Under the pieces are notes generated by a model, which was not told the origin of the DNA, ran no database searches, and saw nothing but the letters and a program-made list of their open reading frames with translations. Of a DNA stretch of 64,000 nucleotides, positions 11,681 through 22,639 are shown one piece after another (positions within the stretch are counted from its first letter, which is position 1; each line of letters begins with the position of its first letter). Made by a program: the position numbers and the translations under genes. Source of the DNA: Onchidella celtica (Eukaryota; Mollusca; Gastropoda; Systellommatophora; Onchidiidae). Location of the stretch: NCBI GenBank assembly GCA_963931925.1, contig OZ007570.1:48390556-48454555 (forward strand), in the 5' to 3' direction.

Positions 11681-14600
11681 TCACTTTAACTGACAGCTTC
11701 TCTCGTGGCTTATTCTACCAATGTTTGACCCGAGAGTGCGATGGCAGTGATTGCAGGTCAGTCTTTTGGGTTCACTTTGGCGAGTGTTTTCATTCCGCCT
11801 CTGTCGTTTTGTCAGGTATGTTTCTTTTGCCTTGAAGTCTATTGCGAGCGTGCCACTGCGCAATTTTTGTCTCCATCTGCTTCGATCATTTGCAAGGTTC
11901 TCCCATTCATTGGGGTCGATGTTGAATGCTTTCATCGTGACCTTGCAAGTGTCTTTGAATCGCAGATGTGGCCTACCTCTGGGTCGGTTGCCAGTAGCAA
12001 GTTCCCCGTAGAGAATTTGTCTGGGGATGCGATCATTTTCCATACGGTGGAGATGTCCAAGCCACCGCAGTCTTTTTTTGCCTAGGAGAGCCTGAGTTGA
12101 TGGAATGTTGGCTCGGCTCAGAACTTCGATATTTGAGATCCTGTCTTGCCACTTGATCTTGAGAATTTTGCGTAGGCAGCGCAGGTGGAAGGAGTTGAGG
12201 GATCTTTCATGTTTGGAGTAGGTGGTCCATGTCTCTGAGCCATACAGCAGGGTGCTTAGGACGCAAGTTTGGTACACGAGTACCTTTGTTTTGATGGTCA
12301 GCTTGCTATTGTTCCACACCCTTTTTGAGAGTTTGCCAAAAGCTGTGGCCGCCTTTCCTATTCTGGCATTTATTTCAGTTGTTATGTCTGTGCTACCACT
12401 GATGGTTGAGCCTAGGTAGCAGAATTTTCCCACTTGCTCCAGAGGAGAGCCATTCAGCATGATTGGGTTGGGGTTTCTCAAGCCTTGTGTCAAAACTACA
12501 GTTTTTGAGACACTGATCTTTAGCATGAATTTGTCACAGGCTTTGGCAAGGCTATTGATGAGAGCCTGGAGCGTGGTTTCATCGTGGGCCACGATTGCAG
12601 CATCATCTGCGAAGAGGAGCTCTTGTAACATAATATGCTCTGTACGAGATTTTGCTTTTAGTCTGGCAACATTAAAAATGGAGCCGTCCACTCTGGTGTT
12701 AATAAGTACTCCACCTGAACATTGACCAAAGGCATTCTTGAGTAGGGCTGCAAAATATATACCAAATAAGGTAGGAGCAAGAACACATCCCTGCTTCGCA
12801 CCGCTGTTTACAGCAAATGAATTGGATGTGCAGCCCTCAAAGTTGACACATGCCCTCATGTCAGTGTGGAAGGATGCAATAAGTTTTAGCAATGTTGGTG
12901 GACAGCCTATGGATTTAAGGACTGCATACAGGCCAGATCGGCTTACGGTGTCGAAAGCCTTTGTTAGGTCCACAAAGCATGTTATAAGCGGCCTGTTTTG
13001 TTCATTACATTTTTCTTGGATTTGCCGAAGTGCAAATATCATGCCAATAGTTGATCGTTTGCTTCGAAAGCCACATTGTGTTTCTGGTAAGACTTTTTCC
13101 GCCAGTTGTTGAAGGCGGCAGAGGATGACGCGAGCAAAAGCCTTTCCAGTAATGCTGAGGAGGGATATGCCTCGATAGTTGTTGCAGTCGCCTTTGTCTC
13201 CTTTGTTCTTGTAAAGTGTGACAATTTTGGCGTCTCTCATATCATGTGGTATCACGCCTTCTTTCCAACACTGCAGTAACAGATTATACAGGTGTGGTAA
13301 TAGTGGGCCTTTTAGGTCTTTTAATACCTCTGCAGGAATGTTGTCACTTCCTGTGGCTTTTCCAGCAGACAGGTGGTCGATTGCATTGGAAAGCTCGACT
13401 AAGGAAGGTTCAGCGTCAAGTTCGGCCATTATTGGCAGTTTTTGGAGGTGTTCCTCAAAATCTGGTGGAATATTTTTCTCAGTTGAATACAACAGAGAGT
13501 AATGCTCTACCCACCTATTCAGTTGTTCATTTTTATCTGTGATGGGTTCACCATTTACAGACTTAAGTGGGGCGCTCTTGGTGATGATTGGCCCAAGAGC
13601 TACTTTCATCTGACTAAAGGCGGTTTTCATATCTCCCTTTTCATTTGCCTCTTGTATGCTGTTACACAAGTCTGTCCAGTATTTGTTGGCGCAACGTCTT
13701 ACCTCCAGCTGAAGTTTAGCTTTTGCATTTTTCAAACAAGTTTTTGTACTCTGATTGCAATTTTTGTTATACTCATTGAAAGCAGATTTCTTTTGCTCAA
13801 TGAGAGGTAGGAGAATTTCGCTGTTCTGGGCTACCCAGTCGTTGTTTGAAACTTTATGCTGTCCAAAAGACTTGATGGCACAGTCATGAATTTTTGAACT
13901 GAGAGTGTTCCATGTTTCATCTACCGAGTCACATTGGGTGACATTATCCATGCTTTCAGCAAATAACTTTTCAAATGACTTTCTATTTGATTCATCTCTG
14001 ATTGCTGTTACATTGATCTTAGGGATTGAAGGGGCTTTTGATCTGTATATTTTCTTGGCCGAAATTTTGATTTTGCTGACTACCAGTGCATGGTCGGTGT
14101 CACAGTCAGCACTGTGGAGGGAACGAGTTATTTTTATACAGCCCAAACTCTTCCTCCTTGAGAGAATAAGATCTAATTGATGCCAATGGCCAGACCTGGG
14201 ATGGCGCCATGATGTTCTTTGGCATCTCTTAAGGTCAAAGTACGTGTTTGTAACACATAATGAGTTTACGGAGCATAGCTCCAGAAGGCGCTGCCCGTTT
14301 TCGTTGATGTTGCCAATGCCGAAGTGCCCAATGCACTTTGGCCATGCGGAGTGATCTGCTCCCACTCGAGCGTTAAAGTCACCCAGAATTAGCAGGCCTT
14401 CGGTGAGAGGGATGTTGTGGAGAGTCCTCTGCAATGCCTCGTAGAAAATGTCTTTGGTTTCGTCAGAGGAGGTAAGTGTTGGGGCATAGACACAGATAAT
14501 GTTGGTAAAACCAGACCGGGTGTTCAGTCTGAGTGTCATGATGCGTTCTGACACTCCAATTGGAGTTGCGATCGAATTGATAAGGGAGTTTTTTACGGCG

Positions 14601-14812
14601 AAGCCCACGCCGTGGATTCTCGGCTGTTCGCTGCTAAGGCCCTGCCAGAAGAAGGTGTAGTTTTCTTCTTTGACTGACCCGGAGTCGGGAAGTCGAGTTT
14701 CTTGAAGGGCAGCGATGTCGATGTTTAGTAGCTGAAGTTCTCGATCAATAATTTGGGATTTCCTGATGGAGTCAATATTAGTGAGATCTTGCTGTTGCAA
14801 GCCTGGGCGCAT
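11681..14812 (-). CDS. LINE ORF: AP endonuclease plus reverse transcriptase, intact
   Basis: A 1043-residue uninterrupted frame. It would nick target DNA and copy the element RNA at the nick (target-primed reverse transcription). The N-terminal quarter is an AP-type endonuclease: LQETRLPDSG, YAPT, GDFNARVG, the RTSWRHPRSG...QLDLIL block and CDTDHALV carry the expected acidic and His residues. The reverse transcriptase occupies the middle: NNYRGISLLSITGK, FVDLTKAFDT, SGAKQGCVLAPTLF and the catalytic LLFADDAA. The C-terminal part holds RWLGHLHRM and RPRGRPHLRFKD blocks and ends with a Cys/His finger (CNHCHRTLG...HERSC). Upstream of the ATG the frame stays open for about 30 codons and reads LKLGTWNVRT, the usual start of this endonuclease, so true translation probably begins upstream, perhaps at a non-ATG codon. 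No frameshift is seen, so this copy looks young. Confidence 0.85.
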   Translation of the reverse strand: MRPGLQQQDLTNIDSIRKSQIIDRELQLLNIDIAALQETRLPDSGSVKEENYTFFWQGLSSEQPRIHGVGFAVKNSLINSIATPIGVSERIMTLRLNTRSGFTNIICVYAPTLTSSDETKDIFYEALQRTLHNIPLTEGLLILGDFNARVGADHSAWPKCIGHFGIGNINENGQRLLELCSVNSLCVTNTYFDLKRCQRTSWRHPRSGHWHQLDLILSRRKSLGCIKITRSLHSADCDTDHALVVSKIKISAKKIYRSKAPSIPKINVTAIRDESNRKSFEKLFAESMDNVTQCDSVDETWNTLSSKIHDCAIKSFGQHKVSNNDWVAQNSEILLPLIEQKKSAFNEYNKNCNQSTKTCLKNAKAKLQLEVRRCANKYWTDLCNSIQEANEKGDMKTAFSQMKVALGPIITKSAPLKSVNGEPITDKNEQLNRWVEHYSLLYSTEKNIPPDFEEHLQKLPIMAELDAEPSLVELSNAIDHLSAGKATGSDNIPAEVLKDLKGPLLPHLYNLLLQCWKEGVIPHDMRDAKIVTLYKNKGDKGDCNNYRGISLLSITGKAFARVILCRLQQLAEKVLPETQCGFRSKRSTIGMIFALRQIQEKCNEQNRPLITCFVDLTKAFDTVSRSGLYAVLKSIGCPPTLLKLIASFHTDMRACVNFEGCTSNSFAVNSGAKQGCVLAPTLFGIYFAALLKNAFGQCSGGVLINTRVDGSIFNVARLKAKSRTEHIMLQELLFADDAAIVAHDETTLQALINSLAKACDKFMLKISVSKTVVLTQGLRNPNPIMLNGSPLEQVGKFCYLGSTISGSTDITTEINARIGKAATAFGKLSKRVWNNSKLTIKTKVLVYQTCVLSTLLYGSETWTTYSKHERSLNSFHLRCLRKILKIKWQDRISNIEVLSRANIPSTQALLGKKRLRWLGHLHRMENDRIPRQILYGELATGNRPRGRPHLRFKDTCKVTMKAFNIDPNEWENLANDRSRWRQKLRSGTLAIDFKAKETYLTKRQRRNENTRQSEPKRLTCNHCHRTLGSNIGRISHERSCQLK

Positions 14813-14905
14813 TGTTCTGACGTTCCAGGTACCAAGTTTTAGTATTTTTCTGTTTTTGCCAGGTGCACACTTTACGTCAGCTTTTTGACTTTTGGTCTAG
14901 CTCCA

Positions 14906-15590
14906 ACCACCTTATGAAGCAGGCTGACGTGGCGGGACAACACCCAACTGCCTGGGGGCTGCCCAGGTTACGGCGGGCGGTAGTTGATCAATGCAGCTGA
15001 AAAGCCGCTCCCACCGACAGAGGGGACCCCTGGCGCTCATCCGTACGCCAAATGGATTGAGCTTATCACCGGTAACTGCCACCTCCCGTGTTGTGCCCAT
15101 CCGTAACGGATGGCTGGAGTGTCCTCTCCAAATCGGAAATGGGTGGGCTTATAGAGGAGAGACAGACGCTTGCCAAGCCCGAGCAAACGCCTCCTCGTTT
15201 TGCTGCCTTGCCTGGGCTATTTTTAAGAGATGGTGCTTTGCCCAGAGGCACCACCCCTCTCTCTGCCATTCTAGTTAAACCCAAGGGAGAGACCAGGTCA
15301 ATACATTTGGAACTAGTCCGGCTGCAGGAGATGCTGGAAGCCAGTTTGATGCAGTTCTCCCTGACAACCACCTTCGGGTCTCCACTCCTGATTTTCTGTC
15401 TGGGTTTACTCCCATAGCCTTTGCTATCATAGCAACACACAAGGCAGTGTGGTATTTGTATTCAGGGTTACCTTCCCCTAGTCTTCCTCTCTCCCGAGAT
15501 GACCCACAAGACAGTGGGGGTGACAGTAGCAGGCTGTATTGTGTACTGTCATACAATAGCAGAAAACTCTGGCCTGACATCCCATTGCAC
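14906..15590 (-). other. Candidate 5' leader of the minus-strand LINE
   Basis: GC-richer than the flanks, without a long ORF, and directly upstream of the LINE ORF. The element's 5' end is not marked by any target duplication I can find, so the extent is a guess. Confidence 0.4.
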
Positions 15591-15877
15591 TGCTTTCAGT
15601 AATATTACTCAGCTTTCACTGTAGTAGTAGAAGAATTGGCTGGCATTGAAGCCCAGTATTTGAAATACGGTGGAATCTGTTCTGCTGAAATTCAGGGGAC
15701 CAACATTTGTATTTTGTATTAAGAGTATTGTGGATACAGAGCAACTATTGTTCCCAAGTCACTAATTTTGATCTCATAAAGGGAAACAACATTAGACATC
15801 TTGGTAATTATATTAATTTTTATTACCCCCCTTGATGCATTGTATCCAAAAGCAAATTTTAAATCCATTCTGTATGT

Positions 15878-16722
15878 GAGGGAATCTATGTGAATGAGAG
15901 TGCGACTCCATGTGAATGAAGGTGCGAGTCTATGTGAATGAGGGTGCGACTCTATGTGAATGAGGGTATGACTCTATGTGAATGAGGGTGCGAGTCTATG
16001 TGAATGAGGGTGCGACTCTATGTGAATGAGGGTGCGGGTCTATGTGAATGGGGGTGCGAGTCTATGTGAATGAGTGTGCGAGTGTATGTGAATGACGGTG
16101 CGACTCTATGTGTATGAGGATGCGAGTCTATGTGAATGAGTATGCGACTCTATGTGACTGAGGGTGCGAGTCTATGTGAATGAGGGTGCGACTCTGTGAA
16201 TGAGGGTGCGAGTCTATGTGAATGAGGATACGACTCTATTTGAATGAGGGTACGACTCTATGTGAATGAGTGTGCAAGTCTATGTGAATGAGGGTGCAAC
16301 TATGTGAATGAGGGTGCGAGTTTGTGAATGAGGGTACGAGTCTATGTGAATGAGTGTGCGAGTCTATGTGAATAGGGGTGAGACTATGTGAATGAGTGTG
16401 CAAGTGTATGTGAATGAGGGAGCGACTCTGTGTGAATGAGTATGCGAGTCTATGTGAACGAGTATGCGAGTCTATGTGAACGAGGGTGCGAATCTATGTG
16501 AACGAGGGTGCTAATCTATGTGAATGAGGGTATGAATCTATGTCAATAACGGTGCGACTCTGTGTGAATGAAGGTGCGACTCTATTTGAATGAGGGTGCG
16601 AGTCTATGTGAATGAGGGTGCGACTCTATGTGAATGAGGGAGCGACTCTATGTGAATGAGGGTGCGACTCTATGTGAATGAGGGTGCGACCCTATGTGAG
16701 TGAGGGTATGAGTCTATGTAAA
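15878..16722. repeat. Minisatellite, 22-bp unit, about 38 copies
   Basis: Tandem array with unit close to TGCGACTCTATGTGAATGAG plus GG. Copies vary by single bases (GCGAG/GCGAC, GGG/TAT) and a few carry 2-5 bp deletions. About 845 bp in all. No protein signal. Confidence 0.9.
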
Positions 16723-17458
16723 TAAGATTCACGTTTGTGTACATTAACCTGAAAGTACAGTCAAAACTGTGGGTGGTGTTCAACCAGTTGTATCGAGTAT
16801 AACGTATATATTGAACTACTGGACAAATACTGTTCCTGTATGGATTATGGTCGATGTGACACCCATCACACATTCGTAATGGTCCACCGAATAGTGAGAA
16901 GATGTGAGGGTATGGAAAAAAAGAAGAAAAAATCTCTCCTCGCGTCAGCGGTGCCTTTCTGTCTGGTACCCTCGTGGGCCAGTTCGACGACACCATAATT
17001 ATATCCACCACCCCCCACCCCCCCCCCACCTCAATGGCATTAAGTCGTGTATAGCTGTGCATGAAATTAATAATGCGGGATTGGGTGGTTTTTTTCCAAG
17101 TCCACATCAAAGGCATTGAACTTTCGAGTAACAGCACCTCCAATATTGTCCCCAATGTTGAATGTAATCCACAAAATATCAATAAATCGATATTTCGATA
17201 TTGATATGCCTACCATTGGACAGCAACTCGCTGGACCAAGAAAGTGAGAATTTTTCGGTTAAAGGGGAATTGCATGCTTTTCTTTATGTGTAACGAAGCG
17301 TGAACTTTTGAGGAATATGCAAATGCAAGGCTTACGCTGGCAGCATGGAAATCTTTCGGACAAAACGACATTTCTTCCCCTTTCGGTTTAAGCAGGTTCC
17401 ACTATAATTATTATTATGATGATAGAGTGACCATTTCATAATGTAAGTAGTGGAATTC
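16723..17458. other. Non-coding interval
   Basis: No exon or repeat family recognised apart from a poly-C run near 17017-17028. The 170-codon minus-strand frame across it has no recognisable motif and low-complexity composition. Confidence 0.45.
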
Positions 17459-17725
17459 ATGCTACAACAAAAGTGGAATTGGGCCGGACATGTGGGGAGG
17501 ATGAATGACAATAGGTGGACAAAACGCCGCACTAAATGGCAGCCAAGGACAGGAAAAGAGGACGACCAGGAAGAAGAAGATGGAAGGACGACATTATAAA
17601 AGAGAGGAGGAACAACATGGATGAGGACAACAACAGACAGAAGAGAATGGAAAGCATTATCGGAGGGGGGGGGGGGCTACATCCTGCCGTGGGTGGACAA
17701 CGCCTAGGTGAAAGGTGAAATGTTT
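17459..17725 (+). pseudogene. LINE C-terminal remnant
   Basis: A continuous frame reads WNWAGHVGRMNDNRWTKR and then GKRGRPGRRRWKDDI. This is the characteristic tail of RTE-like LINE proteins (compare RWLGHLHRM...RPRGRPHLRFKD in the 11.7-14.8 kb copy). A poly-G run interrupts the following bases, and then HPAVGGQRLG-like sequence continues. Only the 3' end of the element is present, as with many 5'-truncated LINE insertions. Confidence 0.7.
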
Positions 17726-18000
17726 TTTGTGACATTGTGGACATTCTCTGAGCAAAGTTTGGAATCTTTTAACCACTGAGTAACTGCCAGTATTAGAATA
17801 AAGAGTTTTCATAATATTATTATATAAACGACCACATTTTTAAATGTTTACTTTTTTTCTTTCACCGCGTTTGGGCAGATAAAAACTGACCAAAGAACGC
17901 CAATATAATTCAACAGCAGACATGTTTTATTTTCAATCATTAATTAAAACAACATAATATAATCACCTTGCTTCATTTCAGTGAAAACAATATACACAAT

Positions 18001-18057
18001 AAAAGAGAGAGAGAGAGAGAAAGAAAGACAGAGAGAGAGAGAGAGAGAAAGAAAGAC

Positions 18058-18105
<48 letters not shown>

Positions 18106-18110
18106 AGACT

Positions 18111-18158
<48 letters not shown>
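18001..18158. repeat. (GA)n microsatellite
   Basis: GA dinucleotide tract interrupted by AAAGAAAGACA units. The SLSLSL and RERERE open frames here are products of the repeat. Confidence 0.9.
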
Positions 18159-18419
18159 TGAGGGGTGCGTGCAATAGGCCGGCTACCCATTCAAATCACA
18201 ATAATTATTGAGCCTTCCGCCCTTTTTTTTTTTTTTTAACGAACAAAGCAACGAACAATAAAATAACATTAACAACAACAAAAGACAGGCGCGACGATCC
18301 ACGGTAGTGGACGATTCGTAAAAGTTAAAATAATGCACAAAGTATTCGTCTAACTTCATACGCATCCACTTCTATAGGGCTCCAAAAACGTTGCATTACA
18401 TGTTTACTGGTGACACGGG

Positions 18420-18671
18420 CTTCGTTCTTTTTTTTTTTTTTGATCCCAAATTTTTGTTTTTTTTTCACACCCGAGAAATTCGACGTTAAGCGTTTGTGGC
18501 TTTAGTATTATGATAGAGCCGGGATAAATCGGAACTGTGAAACAGCTTGATAAGTGCCACGACGCAATTTCAACAAGTGTCAACTCAAAGTGTGCATTTG
18601 TTACACCTCTACTATTTGCTAAAAGGTCTTCAGTTTTCTTCACAAAATGGGGATTGAACGAAAAAGAACTA
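18420..18671 (+). mobile_element. MITE family A, copy 1
   Basis: Shares with six other copies in the window the segments AGAAATTCGACGTTAAGCG, TTTGTGGCTTTAGTATTATG, GGAACTGTGAAACAGCTTGA and AAAAGGTCTTCAGTTTT. The left end is overrun by poly-T. The right end is the degenerate ATTGAACGAAAAAGAACT. No coding capacity. See copies at 24930, 34790, 40087, 47662/51288, 52447 and 54007. Confidence 0.65.
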
Positions 18672-18673
18672 AG

Positions 18674-18857
18674 CATGGGTGAAAGTTCGCCGGCTGCCGG
18701 AAAAATTGAGGCTGTCGGGCCTCATGCCGGAAATCGTCCGGGAAAGCTTCTTGTTATGTGTTTTACACTTCTTGTGTTTGTGGCATTGATCCGCGGGATT
18801 TTGTGTGGCAGAAAAAATGTTGCAGGAAAATTTTGAGTTGGCTAACTTTCACCCATG
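18674..18857. mobile_element. MITE-like element with about 20-bp inverted ends
   Basis: Left end CATGGGTGAAAGTTCGCC and right end GGCTAACTTTCACCCATG are inverted copies of each other with one mismatch, 184 bp apart. A 53-codon frame inside, starting at the ATG within the left end (18675), contains a hydrophobic stretch LLVMCFTLLVFVALI. I consider it chance, because the ATG lies in the terminal repeat. Confidence 0.5.
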
Positions 18858-19997
18858 GAACCAAGGCAGCGTTCTGCCCTTTTGTAACAAATGTAAGCTC
18901 ATATAAGATGATCCAGGTTAATACAATTATGTATTAATACAATTTCCATTGTCAATTTGCATCTCGTTGAGGTAATGATCTTCGGCACCACAATAGTAAG
19001 GGTTTATACTGCATGGTAGCAATTACAATCAGCCACGGTGGAAGTGCACTAATCTAGATGTAAATCAACAGCATTCTGTGGGACATGTGATAACTGTAAA
19101 GTTGCTGTTTGATTAACCTATTCACTACTGTCTCTTTGTATCAAGCAAGGAACAAAATGCACCATCAGAAAACAAGTAAAAATGAAAGACCTGTATATAA
19201 TTTCAATTAAAAAAAATCTGTCAATCAATCAATTAATCAATCAATCATCCAGCCAATCAACCGACCAATCAACCAATCATTCAGTATGCAATTCAGCCAA
19301 TCAAAATGATTTGTGCTGAAACATCATATTACATGTAATTACATTACCATTATTTAGAAGTCAAAAACATTGTTGTTCGTTGACCTCCACACCATCTCTC
19401 AAACTTACTGACCACATGCTTAAAATCCAATAATTACACATTACAAGGCACTGAGTGAAATAGATATCAAATTCACAACGATAATTTCTGTACCCATATG
19501 AACTAGTGCGATTACATGCTGAATATTGAAAGACACTCAAAAAATCCTTCATTGTGTCTTCATGTTTGAGATTTATTTTTTTTTGCTTAAAGAAAAAATG
19601 TATTTCACCTTAACAAAAAATTCCGGCATTAATGGGTTATTCGATGTCTACTGCTTATTTCAAAATTTAAATTGGATTTACAACTAAGCAAAGCTCGAGT
19701 GTGTTCAGGAATCCAAATAAAGCAATATATTCTAACATTGCACATATTCGGCGCGATAACTCAAAGTGTCAGTGTTGTTTCTACCCAGTCTTGAGTGGAG
19801 GATCGACCAAGGTTAGATAATCCACTTCTACTCATTCACTGTTTTAGTTTAGCAGTTTGGGATTTATGGAGCGTCGGCACGATAACGGCCATTTTGCGCC
19901 TTTCATTTTGGCAATAAATTTTTTTTTACTGTTTTCCAATAAGAAAACAATAAGTGAATAAAATTCCAGTTTCGTTTTCAGCATAACAGTCTCAGGG
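18858..19997. other. Non-coding interval with (CAAT)-type simple repeat
   Basis: No gene. 19217-19310 is a degenerate CAAT-type tract (TCAATCAATCAATTAATCAA and variants). The rest is AT-rich with no recognised feature. Confidence 0.5.
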
Positions 19998-20414
19998 GAC
20001 GTTCAAATAATAAATCTTACACCTCTTTGGGGACTTTTTGCTCCCCCCCCCTTCTTACACTTTTCTTACATTTGCTCTCCCCCCCCCCCCCCATCCCGTA
20101 AAATTACAATAATACATGTAATAATTATACATTGCACACGTACTCTTCCTCACAAATGAGGGAAAAATGAGACTCGTGTCAAAGTCAATGTCAAAATTGC
20201 CTTAAATTAGTTATCATCAACAAAGGGGTTTTTCATCATATAAATGTCAAAGATATTTCTAAAAACAGGGGCATCTGCTGACACAAAAGTGTAATATTAC
20301 ATTGGTTAAAGACCCTCCCCTCCCCCCCACGTTCTTACACTTTTCTTACAGGAGCCAAACACCCCCCTCCCCCAACCCCCCTCTGAGGCGTAGGATTATA
20401 TTTGAACGAAAGAT
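19998..20414. mobile_element. Foldback element with imperfect inverted ends
   Basis: The left end, GACGTTCAAATAATAAATC followed by TTACACCTC, is matched in inverted form at the right by GAGGCGTAGGATTATATTTGAAC. Poly-C blocks and the motif TTCTTACACTTTTCTTACA occur near both ends (20050 and 20332). No ORF. Probably a non-autonomous DNA transposon. Confidence 0.45.
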
Positions 20415-20587
20415 GGCGTAATTTATTTTATCTTCGTTCTTTTCGAAGAATTTATTGTATATTTTTCTTGTTGCTTATTTCGAAAATTGAGGGGATTAGA
20501 ATTAGAAGTGATCTATGGGCCATTTGACTGTTTTTGAGAAGACAGCAGAACATATCATTGCAGTACAAATCAATTGAAATTAATATT

Positions 20588-20960
20588 TTAATGATTTACT
20601 CAAAGAGAGGAGATCCTTACTGCAAACGTTTATTAAATTCGATTGGTTTATACTGAAATGATGCTTTTTGCTTTTTCTCAAAGCAGTCAAATGGCACTTC
20701 AGACCCTTCCATTTGTAATCTACCCCCCCCCCCCCCCCAATTGGGGTTTTGCGAAATACATTTTTACTGAATTGAATTGAATATCTTACTGATTTACTCA
20801 AAGAGAGGAGATCCTTATTGCAAACGTTTATTAAATTCGATTGGTTTATACTGAAATGATGCTTTTTGCTTTTTCTCACAGCAGTCAAAATGGCACATCA
20901 GACCCTTCTATTCGTAATCCAACCCAATTGGGGTTTTGCGAAATACATTTTTACTCAATT
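20588..20960. repeat. Direct tandem duplication of about 195 bp
   Basis: The segment from GATTTACTCAAAGAGAGGAG to AATTGGGGTTTTGCGAAATA occurs twice in direct succession, starting near 20593 and 20793. The first copy holds a poly-C run that the second lacks. The intervening bases (TGAATTGAATTGAAT) are themselves repetitive. Confidence 0.75.
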
Positions 20961-21558
20961 TCTTTTTTTGGGTCATATTTTGATATTTTTGACTTCGTCC
21001 CGTTCACGTCGTCATAATACGTCACATCCCTTTGAAACAGGGAAAGCGCTGACTACTTAAATTTGCGACTAAGGGTCTGCCAGAACTGACATTAAAGGAA
21101 GTTCAGCTACCAAAGCTGTTCTCATATCATTTCATATCACTTTGACAGACCTCGTTTCAAGTTCTAGACGTGAATTCGTCAGAAATCTATTTGATGTCAA
21201 AACAATGCTTATCCCTTTACTAAACCTAACATGAATTACCTTGTCTAAACATTCTACAAGTTACAAAATTCATGTAACATTAATCAATAATTGAACGCAA
21301 AAATATAAACGTCTGTTTTTGGACATCGTGTAAAGATAAATTAGGAAACAATCCACATGCAGAACACTGGACAGGTTTTAAATACACGTAATAAATTTGT
21401 AATACTAATAAAATGGAAGAGTAGGCATTAGAGGATCATACACTGCGTTGTGAGTAATGGACGTGTTGGCATTGGAAGCTGTCCTTATACAATCACGTGT
21501 TCGAAACTCCCATTTAAAAAAGAACTAATATAATAATATTTGATGTCATCAGTGTAAC
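20961..21558. other. Non-coding interval
   Basis: AT-rich, no gene or repeat recognised. Confidence 0.45.
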
Positions 21559-21812
21559 TGAAGACATTAGAGCAACACCAGGGTCAAGTCTCAAAAAGAT
21601 GATTTTGAGAAAGAGGTAATAAGTTTGAGCTTGGCCATGTGTTGTATTAGGACTGGTGAACTATATGCACAACTAGCTCAGCTCCAAGGCCAAAAATAGT
21701 TTCGCCAGAATGATCAATAAATGAGGCTTTCCAGGTGGTTTCCTACCGTATCAAAAACACTATTTTCAGAAAATTGTGACTTGACCTTAGTGTTGTTCTA
21801 GCTAAGGTCTTC
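21559..21812. mobile_element. MITE-like element with about 35-bp imperfect inverted ends
   Basis: Left end TGAAGACATTAGAGCAACAC then CAGGGTCAAGTC. The right end is the inverted form, GACTTGACCTTAGTGTTGTT then CTAGCTAAGGTCTTCA. About 254 bp, no ORF. Only one copy seen. Confidence 0.45.
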
Positions 21813-22112
21813 AATTCTATATACGTGCATCTCAAACTTTTGGCGAGTTACTGTTAAATATTTTAAATTTTTACATTAACCATTGCTATAAATTTGCGAT
21901 CGCGGCTGCTGAGGGTTTGAAAATAAAAAAATCCTTTACATACTGCGTGAAAACAATACCACAGATATGGACAAATGCAAAAACAGGTAAAGATCGAATG
22001 AAACCTGACAGGACATGAACTTTGCATAATACTTCACTCAGCAGAATAATTCCCTGTGCAGAATCAAAGCCCCACAAAATTCGTAGTACCTGTACACGTA
22101 TTTCCCCGAATT

Positions 22113-22330
22113 GGGGGTTTCATACTGAGCCCGGAACGTCACAGCCAGTAAAGCTGCTGCCAGCAAACTGTACACCCAAGAAATAATGGCAGAAGCTGAC
22201 TTTGTCTGACCGGGCTTAGTATGACAGGGTCTTCCCGCACTGACTAAGAAAATATGGGAAATTATGGTGTATTCTTGTCTGCCAGCAGCTGACTGTGCCG
22301 TTGCGGGCTTAGTTTGATACCCCCCCCCCC
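22113..22330. mobile_element. Foldback family B, copy 1
   Basis: Inverted ends of about 50 bp: GGGGGTTTCATACTGAGCCC at the left and GGGCTTAGTTTGATACCCCC at the right, each next to matching GTCACAGCCAG / CTGACTGTGCC. The middle (TGTACACCCAAGAAATAATG) is shared with the copy at 55757-55985. Confidence 0.65.
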
Positions 22331-22639
22331 TTTTTTTTAAATACAGAAAACAGGGTTATAGATCGCTATCGATCACACAGAAATAACCTGCAATCTAAAT
22401 GTGAGATCAGTAAAATGAAGTCGATAATCTTGAGATGTGCCGCTCAGTGATCCTCTAGTAGGTATATCTGAAGACAGAACATCAGTGTTAAATGGAGAGG
22501 CTATGTCATCCAAAAGGCAATGAGCACATTAAATGATGCTGTTGAGAAATCCAAATTTGACGTTGTTTTTTTTTTGACACAAGGAGTCCGGAATTTGCCT
22601 TTGACTAACGCATGCCAGTTCAGATTCCACAGAGTGATG

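Larger units (their letters stand above)
11630..15590 (-). mobile_element. RTE-like non-LTR retrotransposon (LINE), minus strand
   Basis: Comprises a long endonuclease/RT ORF (11681-14812, open upstream to about 14898) and a candidate 5' leader extending to about 15590. The 3' end is not sharply defined; no ATT-rich tail like that of the 47.7-51.3 kb copy is visible after the stop. I set both outer limits by eye. The clade label rests on the single-ORF layout, an AP-type endonuclease and a conserved C-terminal region shared with the second copy. Confidence 0.65.

Noticed and set aside
15878-16722. Regular 22-bp repeats considered as a CRISPR array
   Set aside because: There are no unique spacers. 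Units are contiguous and the genome is animal.
16670-17182. 170-codon minus-strand frame
   Set aside because: Runs across the edge of a minisatellite and a poly-C tract. No domain and no splice support.
17944-18190. SLSLSL and RERERE open frames
   Set aside because: Translations of a GA microsatellite; the same applies near 24.4-24.8, 45.1-45.7 and 59.0-59.2 kb.
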